The notes beneath the pieces were generated by a model, which made no database searches, had not been told where the DNA came from, and was given only the letters and a program-made list of their open reading frames with translations. A stretch of 38,147 nt of DNA, from assembly GCA_002343425.1 (NCBI GenBank), contig DDSO01000134.1, forward strand, positions 1-38,147. The letters are read 5' to 3'. The position numbers were made by a program, and so were the translations under genes. The stretch comes from Brevundimonas sp. UBA2388 (lineage in GTDB: Bacteria > Pseudomonadota > Alphaproteobacteria > Caulobacterales > Caulobacteraceae). Shown here piece by piece: positions 16,106-24,703 of the stretch. The stretch's first letter is position 1. Every line of letters starts with the position of its first letter.

Positions 16106-16672
16106 ATGAGACCCGTGGCGATCGATGACGAACCGATTCCCGTTCATGATCGCACCATAGCCCTGGTCGGGCTGATGGGCGTGGGCAAATCGACGGTGGG
16201 ACGCCGTCTGGCCAAACGGCTGGGCCTGCCCTTCGCCGATGGCGACATCGAAATCGAGGCAGCGGCGGGCATGACCGTCTCCGACATCTTCGCACAGCTC
16301 GGCGAGTCCGAGTTCCGGGCGGGCGAGGCGCGGGTGCTGAAACGTCTTCTGCAGGGGCCGCGCATGGTGCTGGCGACCGGTGGCGGGGCGGTGCTCAATT
16401 CCGAAACCCGGGCCGAGCTCCAGGCGCGCGCCGTCACGGTCTGGATGCGCGCCGACCTCGAAACTGTGGCCAGCCGGGTGCAGCGGCGCGACACCCGCCC
16501 CCTGCTGCGCGGTCGCGACCCCCTTGAGGCGTTGAAGGCCATGGCCGAGGTGCGGTATCCCTTCTACGCCTGCGCCGACGTGGTCGTGGACGTGGCCGGC
16601 GGCGCCCATGCCGAGGCCGTGGAGGGCATCGTCCGGGCGCTGGAAGCCTATTGGAACGAGGCGGCGGCATGA
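16106..16672 (+). CDS. aroK: Shikimate kinase AroK
   Basis: About 188 residues from the ATG at 16106; an upstream GTG at 16052 would add 18 Ala/Pro-rich residues without family similarity. Walker A is GLMGVGKST, the shikimate-binding Asp lies in DGDIEIE, the Arg in ESEFRAGE, and the Gly-rich Walker B region is VLATGGGAV. The lid has [12 protein letters not shown]. It phosphorylates shikimate at the 3-hydroxyl. Its TGA overlaps the aroB ATG (ATGA), the usual aroK-aroB coupling. It is divergent from xerD. Confidence 0.95.
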   Translation: MRPVAIDDEPIPVHDRTIALVGLMGVGKSTVGRRLAKRLGLPFADGDIEIEAAAGMTVSDIFAQLGESEFRAGEARVLKRLLQGPRMVLATGGGAVLNSETRAELQARAVTVWMRADLETVASRVQRRDTRPLLRGRDPLEALKAMAEVRYPFYACADVVVDVAGGAHAEAVEGIVRALEAYWNEAAA

Positions 16673-17775
16673 GCACGGTCATTCCCGTCTCCGGCGACGG
16701 CTTTCAGCCCTATGACGTCATCATCGGCCGGGGTCTGCTGCCCGAACTGGGCCGGCGGATCGCCGCCCTGGCCAAGCATCGAACCGTCATCGTCACAGAC
16801 GAGACCGTCGCCGCCCTGCACGGCCCGGCGGTCCTTGCAGCGCTGGAGGCGGCAGGCGTCCGCGCCCGGCTGCTGACCGTGCCGCCCGGCGAGGCGTCGA
16901 AATCCTTCGCCGAACTGGAGCGGGTGATCGATCGGCTGCTGGCCTTTGGTCTCGACCGACGCGATCTGATCGTAGCCCTGGGCGGCGGCGTCGTCGGCGA
17001 TCTGGCGGGCCTGGCGGCGGCGCTGTTCATGCGCGGCATCGACTTTGTGCAGGTCCCGACAACCCTTCTGGCCCAGGTCGATTCCTCGGTCGGCGGCAAG
17101 ACGGCGATTGACACCCCCCGCGGCAAGAATCTGGTCGGGGCCTTTCACCAGCCGCGGCTGGTGGTCGCGGACATCGACCTGCTGGCCACCCTGCCGCCGC
17201 GCCAGCTGCGCTCCGGTTGGGCCGAGGTGCTGAAGCACGGCCTGATCTGCGACGCGGACTTCTTCGACTGGCTGGCGGGCGAGGGCGCTGGCGGCGCGCA
17301 AGGCGACGCCGCCGCCCTGACCCGGGCCGTGGTCCGTTCGGTCGAGATCAAGAGCGCCATTGTCGGCGAAGACGAGAAGGAGGCCGGGCGGCGCGCCCTG
17401 CTGAATCTCGGCCACACCTTCGGACACGCCATCGAGGCCGAGCTGGGCTTTGACGAGACGAAGCTGACCCATGGCGAGGCGGTGGCGCTGGGCTGTGCGC
17501 TGGCGTTCCGGTTTGCCGCGTCCAGCGGTCTGTGCCCGGGCGCGGATGCGACCCGGGTCGATGCCGTCATCGCGGCAGCGGGCCTGCCGACCCGGCTGGA
17601 CGCTGTCGGCGCTCTTTCCGCGGAGGGGCTGGTGACCCGAATGGCCGGCGACAAGAAGGCCGAGGGCGGGGGGCTGACCCTGATCCTGGCCCGCGGCGTC
17701 GGCGATGCCTTCGTCGACAAGGCCGTGGACCGCGCGGCTGTCAGGGCGTTTCTGAAGGCCGAGGGCGCTTCGTGA
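16669..17775 (+). CDS. aroB: 3-dehydroquinate synthase AroB
   Basis: 368-residue NAD- and metal-dependent cyclase of the shikimate pathway. The NAD-binding loop [19 protein letters not shown], the block [17 protein letters not shown], the Lys-rich [11 protein letters not shown], and the metal ligands Glu in GWAEVLKHG and His in [12 protein letters not shown] and [10 protein letters not shown] are all visible. The start is the ATG at 16669 inside the aroK stop; the in-frame GTG or ATG further upstream only reads through aroK. Its TGA overlaps the GTG of the following acetyltransferase gene, so three genes are chained. Confidence 0.96.
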   Translation: MSTVIPVSGDGFQPYDVIIGRGLLPELGRRIAALAKHRTVIVTDETVAALHGPAVLAALEAAGVRARLLTVPPGEASKSFAELERVIDRLLAFGLDRRDLIVALGGGVVGDLAGLAAALFMRGIDFVQVPTTLLAQVDSSVGGKTAIDTPRGKNLVGAFHQPRLVVADIDLLATLPPRQLRSGWAEVLKHGLICDADFFDWLAGEGAGGAQGDAAALTRAVVRSVEIKSAIVGEDEKEAGRRALLNLGHTFGHAIEAELGFDETKLTHGEAVALGCALAFRFAASSGLCPGADATRVDAVIAAAGLPTRLDAVGALSAEGLVTRMAGDKKAEGGGLTLILARGVGDAFVDKAVDRAAVRAFLKAEGAS

Positions 17776-18374
17776 GCCGGACCCGGATGCTGCTGGCTGT
17801 CGTCCCGCTGGAAAACCGTTTCGTTCGGCTGGAGCCCCTCACGGCTTCGCTGGAAGCCGAGGTGCGCTACGCTCTCGATTGCGATGCGGCGTCCTGGGAC
17901 ATCATGGTCGCCGCCGGCTACGGCCCGCATTTCGACGGCTGGTGGCGATCGGCGTTGAAGGCGATGGAGCAGGGGACGCGCATCGCCTGGGCCGTACGCC
18001 GCCTGAGCGACGGCGCGGTGGTCGGTTCGACCAGCCTGTATGAGATCAAGCCCGACTACCGCCGCTGCGAGATTGGTTCGACCTTCTACCGCCCCGAGGC
18101 GCGCGGGGGTCCGGTGAATCCGTCGTGCAAGCGGCTGCTGCTCGGCCACGCCTTTGACGGTGGCGCGGTCCGGGTGGAGATACTCACCGACGCCATCAAT
18201 CCGGGCAGTCAGGCCGCGATCCGCAAGCTGGGCGCGCGCGATGAGGGGGTGCTGCGCAAGCACAAGATCACCTTCAAGGGCCGCATCCGCGACACCGCCC
18301 AGTTCGCCGTGCTCGACGACGACTGGCCCGAGGTCCGGGCTCGGCTCGATGCCAGGCTGGCGGCGTTCGGCTAG
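17772..18374 (+). CDS. GNAT-family N-acetyltransferase (RimJ/RimL-like)
   Basis: 200 residues from a GTG at 17772 that overlaps the aroB stop (GTGA); the ATG at 17787 would give 195. The opening [15 protein letters not shown] and the core [24 protein letters not shown] are typical of RimJ/RimL-type GNAT proteins. [22 protein letters not shown] is the region that closes the acetyl-CoA site. The pyrophosphate-binding loop is partly replaced by [17 protein letters not shown]. It probably acetylates a protein amino group or small amine; the substrate is unknown. Stop codon TAG lies in a CTAG that is also the stop of the convergent lipoprotein gene. Confidence 0.88.
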   Translation: MSRTRMLLAVVPLENRFVRLEPLTASLEAEVRYALDCDAASWDIMVAAGYGPHFDGWWRSALKAMEQGTRIAWAVRRLSDGAVVGSTSLYEIKPDYRRCEIGSTFYRPEARGGPVNPSCKRLLLGHAFDGGAVRVEILTDAINPGSQAAIRKLGARDEGVLRKHKITFKGRIRDTAQFAVLDDDWPEVRARLDARLAAFG

Positions 18375-18778
18375 TCGACGGCCCGGCAGTCGGTGGGCGG
18401 GCGCCCGTCCGAGGTCCAGGTGGCCATGACGCCCTCGCCGCGCAGCTCATAGCCCGACGCCTTGTACCAGATGCCTTCGCTGGCCCGTTCCTGGTACAGG
18501 TCGACGGCCTCGCCGCTGGAGTTGCGCACCGTCGCCATCTGGCGCGGATTGTCGAAATCGACCGACAGCCGTTCGCTGTTGTTGCACAGATAGACGGTTC
18601 GGATGACCCGGTTGAGGGCCCGGTCCTGGGCCTCGGCCCCCGTCCTGCGACGGGCCGTCTGGGCCTCCTGAGCCCGCTCGCGCACCGAATCCCCGTCCGT
18701 CGGAGCATCCTGGGGCTTCTGCCCGCAGGCGGCAGCAGCGAGACAGGACAGGGCGACGACGAGGACCAGGGACTTCAT
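18371..18778 (-). CDS. Putative lipoprotein with MliC/PliC-like lysozyme-inhibitor domain
   Basis: 135 residues. An N-terminal signal (MKSLVLVVALSCLAAAACGQ) ends at a probable lipidated Cys18, though the lipobox AAAAC is weak. A charged linker follows, then about 70 residues with VYLCNNSERLSVDF, MATVRNSSGEAVDLY, SEGIWYKASGYELRGEG and MATWTSDGRPPTDC. The two cysteines and the Y-x-C...W pattern resemble MliC, which protects against c-type lysozyme in the periplasm. The match is by pattern only. A lipid anchor in the inner leaflet of the outer membrane is inferred. It shares its stop codon bases with the GNAT gene. Confidence 0.75.
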   Translation of the reverse strand: MKSLVLVVALSCLAAAACGQKPQDAPTDGDSVRERAQEAQTARRRTGAEAQDRALNRVIRTVYLCNNSERLSVDFDNPRQMATVRNSSGEAVDLYQERASEGIWYKASGYELRGEGVMATWTSDGRPPTDCRAVD

Positions 18779-18818
18779 GCGGACTCTCGAACAAGCTGAG
18801 CCGTGCGGCCCCGGCGGA

Positions 18819-19292
<474 letters not shown>

Positions 19293-19304
<12 letters not shown>

Positions 19305-20825
19305 CCCCGAGACAACGACAAGAAGCCGCGCCCGCGTCAAGACGACAGCCGCGACGCCCCCCGCAAACCCTATGTCAAACGCGTCGAGGGCGCGGATGAT
19401 CGCGGGCCGCCAAAGGGCGGCAAGTCCTTCGGCAAACCGGGCGGCAAGCCCTTCGCGAAGGACGGCAAGCCGGGTCCGAAGGCTGATGAAGGTCCGAAAC
19501 GCAGCGAGCGGATCGCCAAGGTCATGGCGCGGGCCGGTATCGCCTCGCGCCGCGAGGTCGAACGGCTGATCGGTCTCGGCAAGGTGGCGGTCAACGGCAA
19601 GATCCTCGACACCCCGGCAGTGCTGGTCACGCGTGACGACGTCATCACCGTGGACGGCAAGCCGATCGGCTCGGCCGAGGCGACCCGGGTCTGGCGCTAT
19701 CACAAGCCCGCCGGCCTGCTGACCTCGCACACTGATCCGGCTGGACGGCCGACCGTCTTCGACGCCCTGCCCAGCGGCCTGCCGCGGGTCCTGTCGGTCG
19801 GCCGGCTCGACCTCAATACCGAGGGCCTGCTGCTGTTGACCAATGACGGGGAGCTGAGCCGGGCGCTGGAACTGCCTTCGACCGAACTGGTGCGCCAGTA
19901 CCGCGCCCGCGCCCGGGGCCGCGTCAGCCAGCTGCAGCTCGATTCGCTCAAGGACGGCGTCACCGTCGACGGCATTCACTATGGCCCGATCGAAGCGACG
20001 CTGGACAAGGCCAGGGAGACCGAGGGCAATGCGCCGGCCAATCTGTGGATTAGCGTCTCCATCACCGAGGGCAAGAACCGCGAGGTCCGCAAGGTGCTGG
20101 AGCACCTCGGCCTGACCGTGAACCGCCTGATCCGCCTGGCCTATGGTCCCTTCCAGCTGGGCACCCTGCCGATCGGCTCGGTCGAGGAAGTCGGCCCGCG
20201 GGTGATCCGCGAGATGCTGGCCCAGCATATCCGGCCCGAGAACCTGCCGACCGGCAATACGGTCTCGACACCCGCGCCGATCCCGGGCCGCCGCACCTCG
20301 GCGCCGATCAACAAGGGGGCTTCGGGCTCGGCCATCTCCGATCCGTCGCGCAAGCCCAGCCGGGTCCGCGCCGCCGGAGCCGCCGCTGACGCCGCCGCCG
20401 AGCGCGCCGCCCGGCCGCAGAAGAAGCCGGGTTGGGCCAAGGCCGCGCCCAAATTCGAGCACCCGAAGAAGAATTTCACGCCTCGGGCCCGACCTGAAGG
20501 CGCCGAGGCTGCCGGCGAACGGCCCAAGCGCGTGTTCAAGCCGCGCGAGGACCAGTTCATCGACCGCCCGCGCGGCGACGCCCGCACCGGCGCCCGGCCT
20601 GCGGCGCGATCCGACGACCGTCCGGGGGACAAGCGGCCCTTTGACCGCAAACCGGGCGGCAAGCCGCCGTTCGCGGGCAAGACCGGGGACCGGCCGGGTG
20701 GCTTTTCGAAGCCCGCCGGCTCACGCCCCGGCGCCGGTCCGGCTGGTGGACGCGGCAGTCCCCGTCCGGGCGCCGGTCCTGCAGGCGGGCGCGGTTCGCC
20801 GCGCGGTCCCCGCTCCAAGGGCTGA
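19293..20825 (+). CDS. rluB: 23S rRNA pseudouridine synthase, RluB type, with long disordered tails
   Basis: 510 residues; the catalytic core is ordinary but both ends are extended. A basic Lys/Gly/Pro-rich N-terminus covers about 1-72, then an S4 RNA-binding domain (RIAKVMARAGIASRREVERLI) and the RsuA-type synthase domain with catalytic Asp173 in GRLDLNTEGLLLLTNDGE, and KNREVRKVLEHLG. After about residue 320 comes a 190-residue Arg/Gly/Pro/Ala/Lys tail ending in two exact copies of a 13-residue repeat. RluB modifies U2605-region sites in 23S rRNA of E. coli; exact target here is inferred. The ATG at 19293 lies within the start region of divergent tadA. rsmD follows after three bases. Confidence 0.92.
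20724..20801 (+). repeat. Two tandem 13-codon repeats at the end of rluB
   Basis: Units 20724-20762 and 20763-20801 encode the same peptide RPGAGPAGGRGSP twice. The nucleotide copies differ at several third positions, so this is an older or protein-level conserved duplication rather than a fresh slippage product. Confidence 0.9.
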
Positions 20826-20828
20826 TCC

Positions 20829-21410
20829 GTGCGGATTGTCGCAGGCAGTCTGAAGGGCCGGTCGATCGTCGCGCCGGAAGGGCAGGGCACGCGCCCGACC
20901 TCTGACCGCGCCCGTCAGGCCGTGTTCAATGTGCTGGAGCATGCCGCCTGGGCGGAGCCGCTCGACGGGATGCGGATCATGGACCTGTACGCCGGTTCGG
21001 GCGCGCTCGGCTTCGAGTCCATCAGCCGGGGCGCCGCCTTCGCCCTGTTCGTCGAGACCGACGACGAGGCGCGCGGGGCCATTCGCGAGAACGCCGACGC
21101 CTATGGCGTCATGGGGCGCACGCGCGTGCACCGCCGCAGCGCCACGGACCTCGGGCCGCGGCCCGGTTCCGACGGCGAGGCCTTCGACATGGCCTTCCTC
21201 GACCCGCCCTATCGCAAGGGTCTGGGAGAGCAGACGCTGCAGCGGCTGCTGGAAGGCAATTGGCTGAAGGCCGGCGCGGTCGTCGTGTTTGAGCGCGGCT
21301 CCGACGAACCCGAGATCGACACGCCCGGTTATGAAAGGCTGGACGCGCGCGACTACGGCGCCGCGCGGGTGCTGTTCCTGAGGGTCCGGTCCGACGTCGT
21401 GGCGGGATAG
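20829..21410 (+). CDS. rsmD: 16S rRNA (guanine(966)-N2)-methyltransferase RsmD
   Basis: 193-residue class I SAM methyltransferase. It starts at GTG 20829 giving MRIVAGSLKGR, the normal RsmD N-terminus, followed by TRPTSDRARQAVFNVL. The SAM loop is MDLYAGSGALGFE, the acidic residue is in LFVETDD, and the catalytic motif is FLDPPYRKG. It methylates N2 of G966 in assembled 30S subunits. Three bases separate it from rluB, so the two rRNA-modifying enzymes are co-expressed. No unusual feature except the GTG start. Confidence 0.96.
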   Translation: MRIVAGSLKGRSIVAPEGQGTRPTSDRARQAVFNVLEHAAWAEPLDGMRIMDLYAGSGALGFESISRGAAFALFVETDDEARGAIRENADAYGVMGRTRVHRRSATDLGPRPGSDGEAFDMAFLDPPYRKGLGEQTLQRLLEGNWLKAGAVVVFERGSDEPEIDTPGYERLDARDYGAARVLFLRVRSDVVAG

Positions 21411-21443
21411 GCGGGGACGTTCGCTTCGGGTTAGGCTCGCGCC

Positions 21444-22469
21444 ATGAGCCAGATTGATCGCCGCGCCTTCATCGCCGCCGCCGGAGCCACGGCGGCCGTT
21501 CCGTTCGCGGTCAGAGCACAGGAGCCGGCAGCGGGCTGGACGCCAAGGGCGCCGCTGCCCTGGGCGGTGCAGGAGATCTATTGCGCGGTCGCTGGTGGGC
21601 GGATCGTCACCGCCGGAGGGCTGCGCCGGCCCGCGCGGGTGACCGAGATCGAGGACCGTACCGGCGTCTATGACCCGGCCGTCGACGTGTGGAGCCAGGG
21701 GCCGCGCCTGCCGTCCCCCCGGCACCATCCGATGGTGGTGACCTGCGGCGGCGCGCTGATGATCGTGGGCGGCTATGGCCGGTCCGAGGCCGGGGACTGG
21801 ACGGCGATGACCGATGTCTGGATGGCGGAGGGCGAGGCGCTGACCGCCGTGGCGTCGCTGCCGGCGCCCCTGGGCGAGAGCGTGGGCGTTGATCTGGGCG
21901 GACGGGCGCATCTGGTGACGGGCCGCCGTCCGCTGGGTGCGGCCAACGGTCAGTGGAACGACCAGTCCGATGTGGCGGATCACTGGGCCTATGACCGGAG
22001 CGCGGACCGCTGGGAGGCCCTGCGACCAGCGCCGATGGCGCGGAACAGTGCGGCCGGAGCCGTGCTGGACGGTGCGCTGTGGGTCGCCGGCGGGCGCACT
22101 GTGACGGGCGGCGGCACCGGGCGGCTGGACCGCTATGATCCGGCGGCTGACCGCTGGGACACTCTGGCGCCAATCCCGGCCTCGCCGGCGACGGGACAGC
22201 AGGTCGGCGGCGGCCTGGCCATGGCGGCGGCTGGCGGCAAGCTGGTCGCGTTCGGCGGAGAATGGTTCGCGCCCGGCGGCGGCGGGGTCTTCGCCGAGAC
22301 CTGGATCTATGATCCGGGCACCGATGGCTGGGCCGCCGGTCCGCCGATGCGGACGCCGCGGCACGGGCTGGCGGCGGCGGCCGTGGACGGCGTGGTCTAC
22401 GCGATCGCCGGCGGAGAGGTCGTCTCCGGCGGGCGTGCAGGGGGCGTGGTCGAGGCGCTGGTGCCCTGA
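21444..22469 (+). CDS. Tat-exported kelch-repeat protein
   Basis: 341 residues. The N-terminus QIDRRAFIAAAGATAAVPFAVRAQ has the twin-Arg motif followed by a hydrophobic stretch and an Ala-x-Ala-like cleavage site, so it is probably exported folded by Tat. The rest is a kelch-type beta-propeller: repeated GG pairs and Tyr/Trp at fixed spacing, for example TAGGLRRPA..YDPAVDVWSQGP, IVGGYG, WVAGGRTV..RYDPAADRWDTLAP and AFGGEW..IYDPGTDGWAAGP, about five or six blades. Periplasmic kelch proteins include sialic-acid epimerases (NanM), but no sugar genes are nearby, so function is unknown. The ATG at 21444 is set by the Tat signal. Confidence 0.85.
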   Translation: MSQIDRRAFIAAAGATAAVPFAVRAQEPAAGWTPRAPLPWAVQEIYCAVAGGRIVTAGGLRRPARVTEIEDRTGVYDPAVDVWSQGPRLPSPRHHPMVVTCGGALMIVGGYGRSEAGDWTAMTDVWMAEGEALTAVASLPAPLGESVGVDLGGRAHLVTGRRPLGAANGQWNDQSDVADHWAYDRSADRWEALRPAPMARNSAAGAVLDGALWVAGGRTVTGGGTGRLDRYDPAADRWDTLAPIPASPATGQQVGGGLAMAAAGGKLVAFGGEWFAPGGGGVFAETWIYDPGTDGWAAGPPMRTPRHGLAAAAVDGVVYAIAGGEVVSGGRAGGVVEALVP

Positions 22470-22525
22470 CCGGATTCAGGGGACGTCGTCAGCTTCCGTA
22501 GACTTGTGGCCCGCGATCCGTTTGC

Positions 22526-22540
22526 CATACCGTTGGTATG
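22526..22540. promoter_or_regulatory. Inverted repeat upstream of small membrane protein gene
   Basis: CATACC-GTT-GGTATG is a perfect six-base inverted repeat with a three-base centre, 16 bases before the proposed ATG at 22557. It could be an operator or a small mRNA hairpin. No regulator is encoded beside it. Significance is uncertain because short inverted repeats arise by chance. Confidence 0.35.
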
Positions 22541-22556
22541 TCCGTCTGGAGGTCCC

Positions 22557-22745
22557 ATGCGTGCCCGGCGATTCGGTCTGTCACCTGCCCTGATCGGCCT
22601 TCTGGCCCTGGTCGTCGTGATTCAGTCGGCGGTGCTTTTCCTGCTGCTCATGGTCCCGGCGGACAAGGACCCGATCCTCGGGACGTTGCGCGAGTCGCAG
22701 CTTGTCAGCCGGGTGATTGAAATCTGCCTGCCCGCTGCCGCATAG
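22557..22745 (+). CDS. Small single-pass membrane protein (62 residues)
   Basis: Unrecognised small protein. Start chosen at the ATG of 22557 because GGAGG lies five bases upstream; a GTG at 22506 in the same frame lacks this and would add 17 residues of unlikely sequence. After RARRFGLS comes one membrane segment (PALIGLLALVVVIQSAVLFLLLMV), then a polar C-terminus with LGTLRESQLVSRVIEICLPAAA. The positive-inside rule suggests a cytoplasmic N-terminus and periplasmic C-terminus. It stands alone between the kelch gene and convergent mutL (two bases apart). Confidence 0.65.
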   Translation: MRARRFGLSPALIGLLALVVVIQSAVLFLLLMVPADKDPILGTLRESQLVSRVIEICLPAAA

Positions 22746-22747
22746 CG

Positions 22748-24610
22748 TCAGCGCCGCCCGAACAGCTTCTCCAGATCGGCCAGCTTGAGCTCGACATAGG
22801 TCGGGCGGCCGTGGTTGCACTGGCCCGAATGGGGCGTGGCCTCCATTTCGCGGAGCAGGGCGTTCATCTCGGGGGCCGAGAGAACGCGGCCGGCGCGGAC
22901 CGAGCCGTGGCAGGCCATGGTCCCGCAGACCTCGCCCAGCCGTTCGGACAGGGCGAGGGCCGCGCCGTGTTCGGCGAGGTCGTCGGCGATGTCGCGGATC
23001 AGGCCCTGAACGTCGGTGTCGCCGAGCAGGGCGGGGGTCTCGCGGACCAGCACGGCGCCGGCGCCGAAGGGTTCGACGATCAGGCCGAGTTCGGCGAGTT
23101 CGTCGGCGCGGGCAGAGACGCGTTCGGCCTCGGCGGGGTCCAGCTCGACGACCTCGGGGGTCAGCAGGGCCTGACGGGTGACCGAACCGCGCGCCATCTG
23201 CACCTTCATCCGCTCATAGACGAGGCGTTCGTGGGCAGCGTGCTGGTCGACGACGACGAGGCCGTCGCGCGTCTGGGCCACGATATAGGTGCCGTGTAGC
23301 TGGGCCCGGGCTGCGCCGAGGGGGTAGTCGATCAGGTCGGGTGCCGCCGGGGCGGCGTCGGCGGGCCAGCGGTCGTTTGACGCGGGCGCGTAGCCCGGCT
23401 CGACGCGGGCCGAACGTTCGTTGAGGCCGGGGATAACCTGGGCATTGGCGCTGGCCGGAGCCGCCCAACCCTGCCAGCCGCTCCAGCCCTGGGCTGAAGG
23501 CGAGGAGGGGCTGAAGGCTGGACCGGGCCCGACGCCGGAATGGGGGCGAAATCCCGCCAGCGCGTCTGCGGCCACGGTTGTCGAGGCGCGGTGGCCGGCG
23601 GCGGCGAGGGCGTGGCGCAGGGCCCCGACGATCAGGCCGCGCACCAGCGCCGGGTCGCGGAAACGCACCTCGGCCTTGGCCGGGTGGACGTTGACGTCGA
23701 CGTAGAGCGGGTCGATCTCGAGGAAGAGCACGGCGGCCGGATGGCGATCGCGGGCGAGGAAGTCGGCATAGGCGCCGCGCAGCGCACCCTGCAGCAGACG
23801 GTCCTTCACCGGGCGGCCGTTGACGAACAGATACTGGTGGCCCGCGTTGCCACGGCTGTAGGTCGGCAGGCCCGCGTAGCCGGTCAGGCGGACATTGTCC
23901 CGTGCCTGGTCGATCAACAGGGCGTTGGCCTCGAAATCGCGGCCCAGCAGGGCGGCCAGTCGCTTCAGCCGCCCGGCGTCGCCCGGGTGTTCGGCGGGCA
24001 GGCGCAGGGTCGTCTTGCCGTCGAGATCGAGGGTGAAGGCGACGCCCTCGTGGGCCATGGCCTGACGCTTGATCTCCTCAGAGATGGCCATGGCCTCGGA
24101 CCGCTCGGACTTCATGAACTTGAGCCGGCCGGGAGTGGCGTAGAACAGGTCGCGGACCTCGACCCGGGCGCCGTGCGGGCCGGGGAAGCCGGCGGGCGCG
24201 ACCGGCCGCTGGTCGCCGCCCTGGACGGTGATCTGATGGGCGTCGCCGCCTTCACGGGGACGACTGGTGATGGTCAGTCGGGCGACGGAGCCGATCGAGG
24301 GCAGGGCCTCGCCGCGGAAGCCGAGGGTCGAAATGCGCAACAGGTCGACATCGCCCGCGTCGTCGGCCTCCAGCTTGGAGGTGGCGTGCCGCTCGACCGC
24401 CAGGGCCAGCTGGTCTGCCGCCATGCCGTGCCCGTCGTCGGCGATCAGGATCCGCGTCAGCCCGCCGCCGTCGGCCTGGACCTCGATCCGCGTGGCGCCG
24501 GCGTCGAGCGCGTTCTCGACGAGCTCCTTGATGGCGCTGGCCGGGCGTTCGACCACCTCGCCGGCGGCGATGCGGTTGACGGTTTCAGGGGGGAGGCGGC
24601 GGATGGGCAT
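22748..24610 (-). CDS. mutL: DNA mismatch repair protein MutL
   Basis: 620 residues from the ATG at 24610 ([20 protein letters not shown]); a longer frame upstream adds 23 unrelated residues. The GHKL ATPase motifs are [19 protein letters not shown] and [12 protein letters not shown]. The linker (about 330-440) is Pro/Ala/Ser-rich. The C-terminal part has [16 protein letters not shown], matching the DQHAx2Ex4E endonuclease motif, together with [11 protein letters not shown] and [12 protein letters not shown], which complete the nuclease metal site. It is thus a nicking-competent MutL, as in bacteria without MutH. Convergent with the small membrane protein gene. Confidence 0.96.
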   Translation of the reverse strand: MPIRRLPPETVNRIAAGEVVERPASAIKELVENALDAGATRIEVQADGGGLTRILIADDGHGMAADQLALAVERHATSKLEADDAGDVDLLRISTLGFRGEALPSIGSVARLTITSRPREGGDAHQITVQGGDQRPVAPAGFPGPHGARVEVRDLFYATPGRLKFMKSERSEAMAISEEIKRQAMAHEGVAFTLDLDGKTTLRLPAEHPGDAGRLKRLAALLGRDFEANALLIDQARDNVRLTGYAGLPTYSRGNAGHQYLFVNGRPVKDRLLQGALRGAYADFLARDRHPAAVLFLEIDPLYVDVNVHPAKAEVRFRDPALVRGLIVGALRHALAAAGHRASTTVAADALAGFRPHSGVGPGPAFSPSSPSAQGWSGWQGWAAPASANAQVIPGLNERSARVEPGYAPASNDRWPADAAPAAPDLIDYPLGAARAQLHGTYIVAQTRDGLVVVDQHAAHERLVYERMKVQMARGSVTRQALLTPEVVELDPAEAERVSARADELAELGLIVEPFGAGAVLVRETPALLGDTDVQGLIRDIADDLAEHGAALALSERLGEVCGTMACHGSVRAGRVLSAPEMNALLREMEATPHSGQCNHGRPTYVELKLADLEKLFGRR

Positions 24611-24639
24611 GGATTCGCAAGTATGCCGCTTTCCGTCAT

Positions 24640-24702
24640 CCGGAAGTAGCGAAACCCCCGTCGCCCCTCTTCGCATCATCTGCAGAGAGGGGCGCCTTCC
24701 GG
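24640..24702 (-). terminator. Nested hairpin between serine hydrolase gene and mutL
   Basis: An outer stem CCGGAAG (24640-24646) with CTTCCGG (24696-24702) encloses an inner perfect nine-base stem CGCCCCTCT (24662-24670) with AGAGGGGCG (24686-24694). It begins two bases after the serine hydrolase stop and ends 29 bases before the mutL start. There is no T-run, so it may be a weak terminator, an mRNA-stabilising structure or part of the mutL leader. Confidence 0.5.
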
Positions 24703-24703
24703 G

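Noticed and set aside
20721..22364. Minus-strand open frame of 547 codons opposite rluB end, rsmD and the kelch gene
   Set aside because: It spans three good genes antisense, with Arg/Pro/His-rich sequence and no family motif.
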